Source: an uncultured Treponema sp. (GTDB lineage Bacteria > Spirochaetota > Spirochaetia > Treponematales > Treponemataceae). From it: 64,000 nucleotides of DNA. The position numbers and the translations under genes are program-made. Shown here in pieces: positions 34,582 through 42,218 of this stretch. The DNA is taken from contig CASGDA010000006.1 in NCBI GenBank assembly GCA_949300145.1, positions 186,001 to 250,000 of the forward strand, in the 5' to 3' direction. Under the pieces are notes generated by a model, which was not told the origin of the DNA, did not search any database, and worked only from the letters and a program-made list of their open reading frames with translations. How positions within the stretch are numbered: position 1 is the stretch's first letter; the number at the start of each line of letters is the position of its first letter.

Positions 34582-35843
34582 AGGGCGGGTTCCCCGTCAA
34601 AGGACAGATAAGGGCCAGCGGCAACAAAAACGCCGCGCTTCCCTGCATTGCGGCGGCACTGCTTACACAGGAGCCTGTAATCCTGCGGAACATCCCCGAA
34701 ATAGAAGACGTCCAGGTTATGACCGCGATTTTCTCCGAATTGGGCGGGAAGGTTGAAAAACTTGAGAGAAACACCTTCAAGCTGACCATGGCGGACAAGC
34801 CCGCAAGCACGGTTCCTGCACAGCTTTCATCAAAGATAAGGGCGTCGATTCTGTTTGCAGGCCCCCTTCTCGCCCGGACAGGAAGGGTTGTCCTCCCGCC
34901 TCCAGGAGGGGATGTCATCGGACGCAGAAGACTGGACACCCATTTCCTGGCTTTAAGCGAACTGGGCGCGCAATACGAAGTGGACACACAGATTTCATTT
35001 TCAGCGAACAAACTGATGGGACAGGATATTTTTCTGGACGAAGCTTCCGTGACAGCCACCGAAAACGCTGTGATGGCGGCCGTGCTGGCGGAGGGGGAAA
35101 CGATTATATCGAACGCCGCATGTGAACCGCACGTGCAGGATTTGTGCAGGATGCTGAATGGAATGGGGGCGAAGATTTCCGGGATAGGCTCCAACACAAT
35201 CTACATAGAAGGGGTTCCCGAACTTCACGGCACGGATTACCTCATCGGTCCGGATTATATGGAAATAGGCTCTTTCATAGGACTTGCAGCCGTGACACAC
35301 GGAAGTCTTACGATAACGGATATAGCCCCCAGGGATATGAGGGCGATAAAGCTTTCATTTGCAAAACTCGGTATACGCTGGGAAATAGACGGAACCACCC
35401 TTACAGTGTCCGCGCAGCAGGAACTGAAGGTGAACTGCGATATAGGCGGAATGATTCCGAAAATAGACGACGCGCCCTGGCCGGGATTTCCGCCGGATCT
35501 TACAAGTATCATGACAGTCGTGGCGACTCAGGTTGAAGGAATGGCCCTGATACATGAGAAAATGTTTGAATCCAGAATGTTTTTCGTGGACAAACTCATC
35601 GGCATGGGCGCAAGGATTACATTGTGCGATCCCCACAGGGCGGTTGTTTACGGGCCGTCCGTCCTGCACGGAGCCGACCTGGTGTCGCCTGACGTCAGGG
35701 CCGGCATGGCAATGGTCATAGCCGCACTGTGCGCACGCGGGGAAAGCAGAATCCGCAACGTTTACCAGATTGAACGCGGATACGAAGACTTAACCCGGAG
35801 ACTGCAATCCCTGGGCGCACATATAGAGCGTATTTCAAGCTGA
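34563..35843 (+). CDS. murA: UDP-GlcNAc 1-carboxyvinyltransferase MurA (Cys-to-Asp form)
   Basis: First committed step of peptidoglycan synthesis: adds enolpyruvate from PEP to UDP-GlcNAc. The start is ATG at 34563, using GGAG inside the end of pepT. A start at 34548 would only add five residues. Motifs include ASGNKNAALPCIAAALL and IRASILFAGPLLAR. The active-site loop reads PPPGGDVIGRRRLDTH: position 117 is Asp, where fosfomycin-sensitive enzymes have Cys. Asp forms in Borrelia, Chlamydia and mycobacteria are active and insensitive to the drug. 426 aa. Confidence 0.95.
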   Translation: MYEYNIEGGFPVKGQIRASGNKNAALPCIAAALLTQEPVILRNIPEIEDVQVMTAIFSELGGKVEKLERNTFKLTMADKPASTVPAQLSSKIRASILFAGPLLARTGRVVLPPPGGDVIGRRRLDTHFLALSELGAQYEVDTQISFSANKLMGQDIFLDEASVTATENAVMAAVLAEGETIISNAACEPHVQDLCRMLNGMGAKISGIGSNTIYIEGVPELHGTDYLIGPDYMEIGSFIGLAAVTHGSLTITDIAPRDMRAIKLSFAKLGIRWEIDGTTLTVSAQQELKVNCDIGGMIPKIDDAPWPGFPPDLTSIMTVVATQVEGMALIHEKMFESRMFFVDKLIGMGARITLCDPHRAVVYGPSVLHGADLVSPDVRAGMAMVIAALCARGESRIRNVYQIERGYEDLTRRLQSLGAHIERISS

Positions 35844-35860
35844 AACAGGCGGAGGCGGGA

Positions 35861-35909
35861 TTCCCTGCGCCGGTAAGCGTAAGTGTACACGCATAAACCG
35901 ACGCGGGAA
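35861..35909. terminator. Long imperfect hairpin between convergent murA and AGCS genes
   Basis: TTCCC-T-GCG-C-CGGT (35861-35874) pairs with ACCG-A-CGC-GGGAA (35897-35909), with one bulge and one mismatch, capped by GCGT/ACGC. No clean U-run follows on either strand, so termination is a guess from its position. Confidence 0.4.
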
Positions 35910-35938
35910 GAATTCCGGAATTATTTTCCTTATAATCT

Positions 35939-37357
35939 TTAATCGGCGGGACTTTCTGTTTCCACGCTTTCTGTGTTTTCTGTATCCGGCAGGTCAGGAT
36001 TCTCGTCGTATTCACGGGTAGCCTTCGCCACAACACTTGAAAGGAACAAAAGCGCAATCAGATTGGGGAACACCATCAGACCGTTGAACAAGTCGGAAAG
36101 GTTCCACACCAGATCGATTTTGAGCAGAGAACCGATTACAATGCAGACAACGACGACCGCCGCATAAACTTTCACAGCCTTGGAACCGAACAGGGCTTTC
36201 ACGTTGACTTCACCGAAAAAATACCAGCCGAGAATCGTCGAGAAGGCAAAGAACAGCATACATATGGCGATAAAAGCGTTGCCGAAGGAACCGAAGGTGA
36301 CGGAGAAAGAAGCCTGGGCGAGCGCGGAGCCTTCAAGCGCACCGTCCACTCCCGCCTGAAGCTGTCCGGATGTGAGGATAACCATGGCGGTAAGGGTCAG
36401 CACGATGAATGTATCGAAGAAAACACCCTGCATCGCTATCATTCCCTGATCCTGGGGACGTTTCACCTTGGCAAGGGCATGGGCATGGGGAGTCGAACCC
36501 ATACCGGCTTCATTTGAGAACAAACCGCGGGCTACACCGAAACGCATGGCTTCCCGGATTCCGATACCCACGGCACCGCCGAGAACCGCAGAAGGATTGA
36601 AGGCACCCACAAAGATGGAGCGGAAAGCCTCTATTATATGAGCGTGCTGTATACAGAGGATTATCAGGCAGCCTACCACATAGACGACAGCCATCACAGG
36701 GACAAGCTTTTCCGTCACGGAGGCGAGGCGCTTCACTCCACCGAGGAAGATGAAGGCGGCGACAACCGCGATACACAGCCCGACAACCCAGCGTGGAATG
36801 CCGAATGCGGTGTAAAATGAATCGCTGATGGAGTTTGCCTGAACCATGTTCCCTGCGAAACCGAGGGCGAAGATGATGGCGACGGCGAAGAAGCCGGCGA
36901 GGAAGGTTCCGAATCCGTTGGGGAAACGGGCCTTTATATAGTAGATGGGGCCGCCGGTTACGTTGCCGTCTTTATCCCGTGTTTTGTACATCTGGGCAAG
37001 GACAGCCTCACCGTATATTGTGGACATACCGAAAAAGGCGGACACCCACATCCAGAAAATCGCTCCGGGGCCGCCCGCATAAAGAGCGGTGGCGCAGCCG
37101 ACGATATTGCCGGTTCCCACCTGCGCGGCGACAGAGGTCGCCAGAGCCTGGAAAGCGGACATCCCGTGGCGGTCCGCTTTTTTACCGTTGAGGGAAAAGG
37201 AACCGAAAGCGTTGCGGAGTCCGGTTCCGAACCTTCTGACTTGAACGAAGCGGGTGCGTATTGAAAAAATAATGCCCGTCCCGACCAGCAAATACAATAA
37301 CAGGTTGTTCCACACAAACCCGCTGACAGAACTGATAATCTGCGACAGTTCTTCCAT
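35939..37357 (-). CDS. AGCS-family sodium/amino-acid symporter (likely glycine/alanine)
   Basis: Sodium:alanine/glycine symporter, 472 aa with about ten transmembrane helices. Family signatures are GIIFSIRTRFVQVRRFG, FQALATSVAAQVGTGNIVGCATAL, GGPGAIFWMWVSAFFGM, ATGAATA-free GGPIYYI and FSNEAGMGSTPHAHA. The start is ATG at 37357 (MEELSQ) with GGAGAG upstream. The longer frame to 37453 runs through the riboswitch terminator and is not credible. Control by a tandem glycine riboswitch makes glycine the best substrate guess. Confidence 0.9.
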   Translation of the reverse strand: MEELSQIISSVSGFVWNNLLLYLLVGTGIIFSIRTRFVQVRRFGTGLRNAFGSFSLNGKKADRHGMSAFQALATSVAAQVGTGNIVGCATALYAGGPGAIFWMWVSAFFGMSTIYGEAVLAQMYKTRDKDGNVTGGPIYYIKARFPNGFGTFLAGFFAVAIIFALGFAGNMVQANSISDSFYTAFGIPRWVVGLCIAVVAAFIFLGGVKRLASVTEKLVPVMAVVYVVGCLIILCIQHAHIIEAFRSIFVGAFNPSAVLGGAVGIGIREAMRFGVARGLFSNEAGMGSTPHAHALAKVKRPQDQGMIAMQGVFFDTFIVLTLTAMVILTSGQLQAGVDGALEGSALAQASFSVTFGSFGNAFIAICMLFFAFSTILGWYFFGEVNVKALFGSKAVKVYAAVVVVCIVIGSLLKIDLVWNLSDLFNGLMVFPNLIALLFLSSVVAKATREYDENPDLPDTENTESVETESPAD

Positions 37358-37400
37358 TTTTGACTCTCCTTGTCTGTAAATATAAAAGTACCGCGGACAG

Positions 37401-37436
37401 AAAAAAAGCCAAATTATGCGTATACATAATCCGGCT
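37401..37436 (-). terminator. Riboswitch-controlled terminator ahead of the AGCS gene
   Basis: Minus strand: AGCCGGATTATG pairs with CATAATTTGGCT (12 bp including two G:U pairs), loop tatacg, followed by seven U. It lies between the glycine aptamers and the gene, as expected for transcriptional control. Confidence 0.85.
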
Positions 37437-37469
37437 CTGCAAGGAGAAAACAAAATACGGAAAAGTTTT

Positions 37470-37665
37470 CTTACTCACTCTGTCCTTTTGCCTGAGAGAT
37501 TCGTCCTCCGTTATTTAAACGGGGATTTTGCACCTTCGGCACTCCCTGCAGCGCCGCTGCGGGAGATTCTCCAGAGCCACATCCATTCATAGTCTCCGCC
37601 CTGCGGGCACCTGAGAGTTTTACTCCTTCGGCAGAACGTCAAACGTCCTTTTTCCTACGAACTTC
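37470..37665 (-). ncRNA. Tandem glycine riboswitch
   Basis: Two gcvT-type aptamers on the minus strand. The 5' one contains CTGCCGAAGGAGTAAAACTC then TCAGGTGCCCGCAGGGCGGA. The 3' one contains GGAGAATCTCCC, GTGCCGAAGGTGCAAAATCC and CTCTCAGGCAAAAGGACAGAG, the family hallmark. A terminator follows before the AGCS symporter. Glycine binding should alter termination. The first aptamer's 5' strand looks shorter than usual. Confidence 0.93.
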
Positions 37666-37682
37666 GTTTGTCTGTATGCATT

Positions 37683-37711
37683 ATCCTACTACGAACTGAA
37701 GCGTATGTCAA
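37683..37711 (-). promoter_or_regulatory. Promoter of the glycine-riboswitch transcript
   Basis: Minus strand: TTGACA (37706-37711), 17-bp spacer, TAGGAT (37683-37688), about ten bases before the aptamer leader. Confidence 0.55.
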
Positions 37712-37718
37712 ATGACTG

Positions 37719-39023
37719 TTACAGGATATCAATATGTTCACCGGAAAGAGCTTTATTCATGCTTCTTACCGCGCAGAATTTCCCGCACATGGAACAGGTG
37801 TCGTCATGCTCCGGTTTCCGGGCCGCGCGTACAGACATGGCGGTCTGCGGATCAATGGCGCATTCCCACTGCGCGTCCCAGTCAAGGTTACGGCGGGCGT
37901 CAGCCATTTTGTCGTCAATTTCCCGGGCGCCGCGTATTCCCTTCGCAATATCGGCGGCGTGCGCGGCTATCTTCGAAGCGATGATTCCCTGCTTGACGTC
38001 ATCGACATCCGGCAGCGCGAGATGTTCGGCCGGAGTGACATAACACAAAAAAGCCGCGCCGGAAGCCGCCGCGACGGCTCCGCCGATTGCGGCTGTAATA
38101 TGGTCATACCCGGGGGCGATGTCGGTAACAATGGGGCCAAGCACATAGAAGGGGGCGCCGCCGCAGATTGTCTGCTGGAGTTTCATGTTGGCGGCTATCT
38201 GGTCAAGAGGCATGTGTCCGGGGCCTTCCACCATGACCTGCACGTCTTTTTCCCAGGCACGGCGCGTCAGTTCCCCGAGGCGGACAAGCTCTTCTATCTG
38301 GCACACATCGGAGGCATCAGCAAGACAGCCGGGGCGGCATGCGTCCCCGAGGGAAACTGTGACATCGTATTCACGGCATATGTCAAGGATTTCATCATAA
38401 TACTCGTAGAAAGGATTTTCATTTCCCGTCATACTCATCCAGGCGAAAACCAGGGAACCGCCGCGGGAAACAATATTCATTTTCCGTTTATTGACGCGGA
38501 TTTGTTCAAGGGTTTTCCGTGTTATGCCGCAGTGCAGCGTCATGAAATCAACGCCGTCCTGCGCATGTAGCCGGACGACATCAATAAAATCCCCGGCGGT
38601 GAGCGTATCCAAATCACGCTGGTAATGGATGACGGAATCATATACCGGAACCGTCCCTATCAGTGCGGGGCACTCTGACACGAGCTTCCGCCTGAACGGG
38701 CCGGTATCGCCGTGGGAAGACAAATCCATGACGGCGTGCGCTCCCAGCCGGACTGCCTCCATAACTTTCCGCATTTCCACACCGTAATCCCTGCAGTCGC
38801 GGGAAACACCGAGATTCACGTTTATTTTCGTGCTCAGCATGGAGCCTATTCCCTGCGGATCGAGACAGGCGTGCTTTTTGTTCGCGCAGATGACAACCTT
38901 CCCGGAGGCGACAAGCGGCAGTAGTTCTTCCGGCGTCATCCGTTCTTTCCGCGCGACAATCCTTAGCTGTTCCGTTATGACACCCTTACGGGCGGCATCC
39001 ATCTGCGTGGTATAATCCTTCAT
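37719..39023 (-). CDS. thiC: Phosphomethylpyrimidine synthase ThiC
   Basis: Radical-SAM enzyme converting aminoimidazole ribotide to HMP-phosphate, the pyrimidine half of thiamine. The iron-sulphur motif [11 protein letters not shown] is near the C terminus. Other signatures are [62 protein letters not shown] and [19 protein letters not shown]. 434 aa is the shorter ThiC form without the N-terminal extension of proteobacteria. Its ATG overlaps the thiD stop by four bases. Last gene of the TPP-controlled operon. Confidence 0.95.
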   Translation of the reverse strand: MKDYTTQMDAARKGVITEQLRIVARKERMTPEELLPLVASGKVVICANKKHACLDPQGIGSMLSTKINVNLGVSRDCRDYGVEMRKVMEAVRLGAHAVMDLSSHGDTGPFRRKLVSECPALIGTVPVYDSVIHYQRDLDTLTAGDFIDVVRLHAQDGVDFMTLHCGITRKTLEQIRVNKRKMNIVSRGGSLVFAWMSMTGNENPFYEYYDEILDICREYDVTVSLGDACRPGCLADASDVCQIEELVRLGELTRRAWEKDVQVMVEGPGHMPLDQIAANMKLQQTICGGAPFYVLGPIVTDIAPGYDHITAAIGGAVAAASGAAFLCYVTPAEHLALPDVDDVKQGIIASKIAAHAADIAKGIRGAREIDDKMADARRNLDWDAQWECAIDPQTAMSVRAARKPEHDDTCSMCGKFCAVRSMNKALSGEHIDIL

Positions 39024-39829
39024 TGTTTTTCTCCTTGATTTGACGGATATGAGGCATACATATGGTTAAGGGGTCCTCTGCCGTGCCCCAGTTTGAGGCG
39101 GTCGGCTATTGCGCCGGTGACAAACCGCTTGGCGTTAAGGACAGCTTCCTCAAGAGGAAACCCCTTCGCAAGATATCCGGCGACGACGCTCGAAAGGGTG
39201 CATCCGGTTCCGTGTGTATCCGGATTGGAAATCCTGGCGCCCGGAAACCTGTGGAAACGGTGTAAATCATAGAGGAAATCATCCGATGTTCCTCCGCCGG
39301 AATGACCGCCGGTGACAAGCACCGGGCATCCGAATTTCTCCGCGAGGCATTCCGTCGCCGCCCGGCACTCTTCTTCCGTGGTGATTTTTTTTCCGGACAA
39401 CAATTCCGCTTCGGGAATATTCGGCGTAATTACAGAGGCGAGGGGATACAGTTCTTTTTGCGCGTACAGGACGGCTTCCTGCGTCTGCAGAACCGCGCCG
39501 CCGGAAGAACGGAAAACGGTATCGATGACGATATTCCTCAAAGAATAGGCGCGTATTTTCCCGGCGATAATCCGGGCGCACTGCACGTCGGGGATCATGC
39601 CGATTTTAACAGCATCAGGGGGAATATCACGGCAAACGCTGTCAATCTGGGCGGCAAGGATTTCCGGCGGAACAGGAAAAACAGACTGGACTCCCAGCGT
39701 ATTCTGGGCGGTAACCGCCGTGACTGCGGTCATACCGTATACCCCGACGGCGGACAGGGTTTTTATATCCGCCTGGATTCCCGCCCCGCCGCTTGAATCA
39801 CTTCCGGCGATGGTCAGCGCAGTAAACAT
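39020..39829 (-). CDS. thiD: HMP / HMP-phosphate kinase ThiD
   Basis: Ribokinase-fold enzyme phosphorylating HMP and HMP-P. Start [24 protein letters not shown] is the family N terminus, so I take the ATG at 39829 with AGGAG upstream instead of the longer frame to 39895. Other motifs are [29 protein letters not shown] and [20 protein letters not shown] (anion hole and catalytic Asp/Cys region). 269 aa. Overlaps HAD upstream by 16 bases and thiC downstream by 4. Confidence 0.95.
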   Translation of the reverse strand: MFTALTIAGSDSSGGAGIQADIKTLSAVGVYGMTAVTAVTAQNTLGVQSVFPVPPEILAAQIDSVCRDIPPDAVKIGMIPDVQCARIIAGKIRAYSLRNIVIDTVFRSSGGAVLQTQEAVLYAQKELYPLASVITPNIPEAELLSGKKITTEEECRAATECLAEKFGCPVLVTGGHSGGGTSDDFLYDLHRFHRFPGARISNPDTHGTGCTLSSVVAGYLAKGFPLEEAVLNAKRFVTGAIADRLKLGHGRGPLNHMYASYPSNQGEKQ

Positions 39830-40470
39830 AAGAAACTCCTGTAATCCGAAGCGGCGGTTACCCTGTAATCCGCGATTGCCGATAACGCGGGCCACTCATC
39901 ACGGCTGCTTTCATCAAAAACCGCAGCCAGTTTGAAACCCGCGCGTTTCGCCGTCTCCGCCGCAAACAGCGCATCCTCAAAAACCCATGTATCGCATACA
40001 GCTGTTCCTGTGGCGGCGGCCGCGGCAAAATAAATGTCGGGACGGTCTTTGCCGCAGCCGGTTTCAGTCGCGGTGAAAATACCCTTGAACAAATCCAGAA
40101 TACCGAGCCGCCTGAATGCGGCTTCCACCGCTCCCCTGTCCGTCATGGTCGCCGCCGCGAAGGGGACATGGTATTCAGCAAGCCCTGAAAGCAAATCGCG
40201 AACGCCGTCTTTCAAGCGGACGGAATTCCCATATGAGTCCATAATCATGGAATTTATTTGCCGCATGATTTCCTCCGGGGAATAAGGAAGCCGGTATGTA
40301 TTCTTCAGATACACGGCTGTCTCCGTCATTGTCAACGGCAGAAGTTTCCCCGCCAAATCCGGTTCGGGACTTATCCCCTGTTTTCCGAGATAACGGGAAC
40401 CGGCGTCCATCCACACAGGCATGGAATCAAGAAGTGTTCCGTCAACGTCAAAAATAATCCCGGCATTCAT
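39814..40470 (-). CDS. HAD-family phosphatase inside the thiamine operon
   Basis: Subfamily I HAD hydrolase with a helical cap, 218 aa. Motif I is FDVDGTLLDS (nucleophile Asp), motif II is within FAAATMTDR, and motif III/IV is DTWVFEDALFAAETAKRAGF. The ATG overlaps the thiE stop in ATGA and the 3' end overlaps thiD, so it is translationally locked into the operon. This placement suggests a thiamine-phosphate or HMP-phosphate substrate, for example dephosphorylation of thiamine monophosphate, but sequence alone cannot establish it. Confidence 0.85.
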   Translation of the reverse strand: MNAGIIFDVDGTLLDSMPVWMDAGSRYLGKQGISPEPDLAGKLLPLTMTETAVYLKNTYRLPYSPEEIMRQINSMIMDSYGNSVRLKDGVRDLLSGLAEYHVPFAAATMTDRGAVEAAFRRLGILDLFKGIFTATETGCGKDRPDIYFAAAAATGTAVCDTWVFEDALFAAETAKRAGFKLAAVFDESSRDEWPALSAIADYRVTAASDYRSFLCLLR

Positions 40471-41108
40471 ACCTGGCACACCTTTTCCGCACACAACAAA
40501 AGCTCCGCCGCAGCCTTCCTTATATCAGGAGAAGCGAAAAGAGCGCTTACCACCGCTATTCCCTTTATTCCGCTTCCGGAAAGTTTTTCCGCTGTAGCCA
40601 GGCTTATTCCGCCTATCGCCACAACGGGGATACTGACAGCGGCGCAGATATCCCGGAGGGTCGCATAACTTACGGCATCCGCATCGGGTTTTGTTCCCGT
40701 GGGAAAAACAGCGCCGACACCCAGATAATCCGCCCCGTCCTCCTGAGCCTGAATGGCTTGATCCACCGTCTGCACGGAAACCCCCAGAACCATATCCGGC
40801 CCGATACGGCCGCGGACGGCGCGGGCATTCATATCGCTCTGCCCCACATGAACTCCGTCGACGAGGCATTCAAGAGCGGCGTCAACACTGTCGTTGATGA
40901 TAAGAGGAACGCCGTACCTGCGGCACATGGGCATGACGGTGCGGATTTCCTGAATAAATTCCTGGTACGGAAGATTCTTCTCCCGGAGCTGGAGACAGGT
41001 TATGCCTCCCCCAAGAGCCTGCTCTATCTGATCGGCGAGTGTCTGCCTCCCGGTCCACGCCCGGTCGCTAACAGCATAAAGAAGAAGGGCTTTTTCAGAG
41101 AATTTCAT
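40467..41108 (-). CDS. thiE: Thiamine-phosphate synthase ThiE
   Basis: TIM-barrel enzyme joining HMP-PP and thiazole phosphate to thiamine phosphate. Seen in order: LLYAVSDR, ITCLQLREKN, VPLIINDSVDAALECLVDGVHVGQSD, GVSVQT, DYLGVGAVFPTGTKPDA and IPVVAIGGISLATAEK. I start at the ATG at 41108, which gives 213 aa, a standard length. The frame continues open to 41231 but that part is antisense-free thiM coding sequence in another frame. It overlaps thiM by 14 bases. Confidence 0.95.
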   Translation of the reverse strand: MKFSEKALLLYAVSDRAWTGRQTLADQIEQALGGGITCLQLREKNLPYQEFIQEIRTVMPMCRRYGVPLIINDSVDAALECLVDGVHVGQSDMNARAVRGRIGPDMVLGVSVQTVDQAIQAQEDGADYLGVGAVFPTGTKPDADAVSYATLRDICAAVSIPVVAIGGISLATAEKLSGSGIKGIAVVSALFASPDIRKAAAELLLCAEKVCQV

Positions 41109-41916
41109 ACCGTGAAGTTCCCTCAAAGGTGCGGACATCCATCGTATAAACAGCATCGATGATTTTATCACGGAAAGCCATATTGCCGTCTTCTTTCCGC
41201 AGACGCGAAAAGGCAACCTCCCCGGCGACACCCATCAGACAGACGGCGGCGGCAACGGCTTCAAGCATCCGCAGAGGGTTCGCGGCGGCGAAGGCGGCTG
41301 TCAGCGCGGAAAGCTGGCATCCTGTTCCGGTTATCCTGCCCATTTCCGGGCGCCCGTTCCTTATCACATAACAGGAGCTTCCGTCCGACACCAAGTCTAT
41401 CGCACCTGTGACAGCGGCTATGCAGGAATGTTCCAGGGCGAAATGCTTGACGAAGGAAACCGCTCCGTACAAATTCCTGTCGGTGACGGTATCCGTCACA
41501 TCAGCGTCCACGCCTCTGGTATTGCCGTTACCTGCGGCGAGCGTCTTAATTTCGGACATATTGCCGCGGACAACCGGAAAGCGGATTTCCGTCATCAGGT
41601 TCCGGGCTGTTTCAGTGCGCAAAGCGGACGCCCCCGCACCGACAGGATCAAGAACCAGCGGATGGTTAAGAGCCGCCGCTTTCTTTCCGGCTTCAAACAT
41701 CGCCGGAATTGTCCGGGCATTCAGCGTCCCTATGTTAACGACGAGGGCGCTGCAAATGGATGTGATTTCCGCCGCTTCCTCAACGGCGTCGGCCATAATC
41801 GGACTGGCACCGGAAGCCAGCAGTATATTGGCGACATCATTTACCGTCACGTAATTGGTGATACAGTGTACAAGCGGATGTGTTTTCCGTACATTTTCCA
41901 GACATTCCCCTAACAT
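41095..41916 (-). CDS. thiM: Hydroxyethylthiazole kinase ThiM
   Basis: Salvage kinase that phosphorylates hydroxyethylthiazole. Motifs are HPLVHCITNYVTVNDVANILLASGASPIMAD, LVLDPVGAGAS, VRGNMSEIKTLAG-like and GRITGTGCQLSALTAAFAAA (Cys nucleophile region). Start ATG at 41916 with AAGGGG at five-base spacing. An in-frame GTG two codons earlier would overlap that site. First gene after the TPP riboswitch. Confidence 0.95.
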   Translation of the reverse strand: MLGECLENVRKTHPLVHCITNYVTVNDVANILLASGASPIMADAVEEAAEITSICSALVVNIGTLNARTIPAMFEAGKKAAALNHPLVLDPVGAGASALRTETARNLMTEIRFPVVRGNMSEIKTLAAGNGNTRGVDADVTDTVTDRNLYGAVSFVKHFALEHSCIAAVTGAIDLVSDGSSCYVIRNGRPEMGRITGTGCQLSALTAAFAAANPLRMLEAVAAAVCLMGVAGEVAFSRLRKEDGNMAFRDKIIDAVYTMDVRTFEGTSRYEIL

Positions 41917-41973
41917 AAACACCCCTTTGTTGAGGAAATGCCGCGTAGAAGAATTTAGGCAGGCAGGCAGACA

Positions 41974-42061
41974 GAATCCCTACGTTGGCATTATCCAAAT
42001 CAGGTTATATGGGTCTAGACTTACAGTCTACTCTCAGCCCGTTGCACGAGCTCCCCGTTGA
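41974..42061 (-). ncRNA. TPP riboswitch (THI element)
   Basis: Minus strand: ACGGGGAGCTCGTGCAACGG, GGCTGAGAG, AGACCC, ACCTGATTTGGATAATGCC and AACGTAGGGA, the complete thi box. It begins about where the upstream promoter should start transcription. No U-tailed terminator follows before thiM. CCTC in the leader could pair with the thiM GGGG, which would fit translational control. Confidence 0.95.
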
Positions 42062-42068
42062 CGGACGC

Positions 42069-42097
42069 ATTATACTAAAAATTTTTCCTTTTGTCTA
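42069..42097 (-). promoter_or_regulatory. Promoter of the thi operon
   Basis: Minus strand: TAGACA (42092-42097), 17-bp spacer, TATAAT (42069-42074). The predicted start is next to the 5' end of the TPP aptamer. Confidence 0.65.
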
Positions 42098-42154
42098 TGA
42101 AGGGCGGAGTATACCGTTTTATCTGAATGGTAAAAGATAGAAAAGAAACCGCTG

Positions 42155-42191
42155 TAAACCGATGATTTACAAACTGTAAATTATCAGTTTA
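42155..42191 (-). other. AT-rich hairpin at the leader-distal end of the CRISPR array
   Basis: TAAAC (42155-42159), GAT and ATTTAC on one side pair with GTAAAT, ATC and GTTTA (to 42191) around a five-base loop: 14 pairs plus one wobble and one mismatch. It lies between the end of the array and the thi promoter and may stop array transcription, though no strong U-run follows. Confidence 0.45.
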
Positions 42192-42218
42192 ATGACTCTA
42201 AATCGTCCGATTTTTCTA

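Noticed and set aside
37453-37455. Upstream starts for several genes (AGCS at 37453, solute-binding protein at 59343, thiE at 41231, thiD at 39895, pfk at 20630)
   Set aside because: Each extension crosses a regulatory element or another gene and lacks a ribosome binding site, whereas the shorter start matches family N termini or has a good site.
37182-37478. 98-codon minus-strand frame across the glycine riboswitch region
   Set aside because: It runs through the riboswitch terminator and the symporter start; the aptamers and terminator explain the conservation.
42062-42218. A tracrRNA or anti-repeat next to the array
   Set aside because: I see no stretch complementary to the repeat there, and Cas12a needs no tracrRNA.
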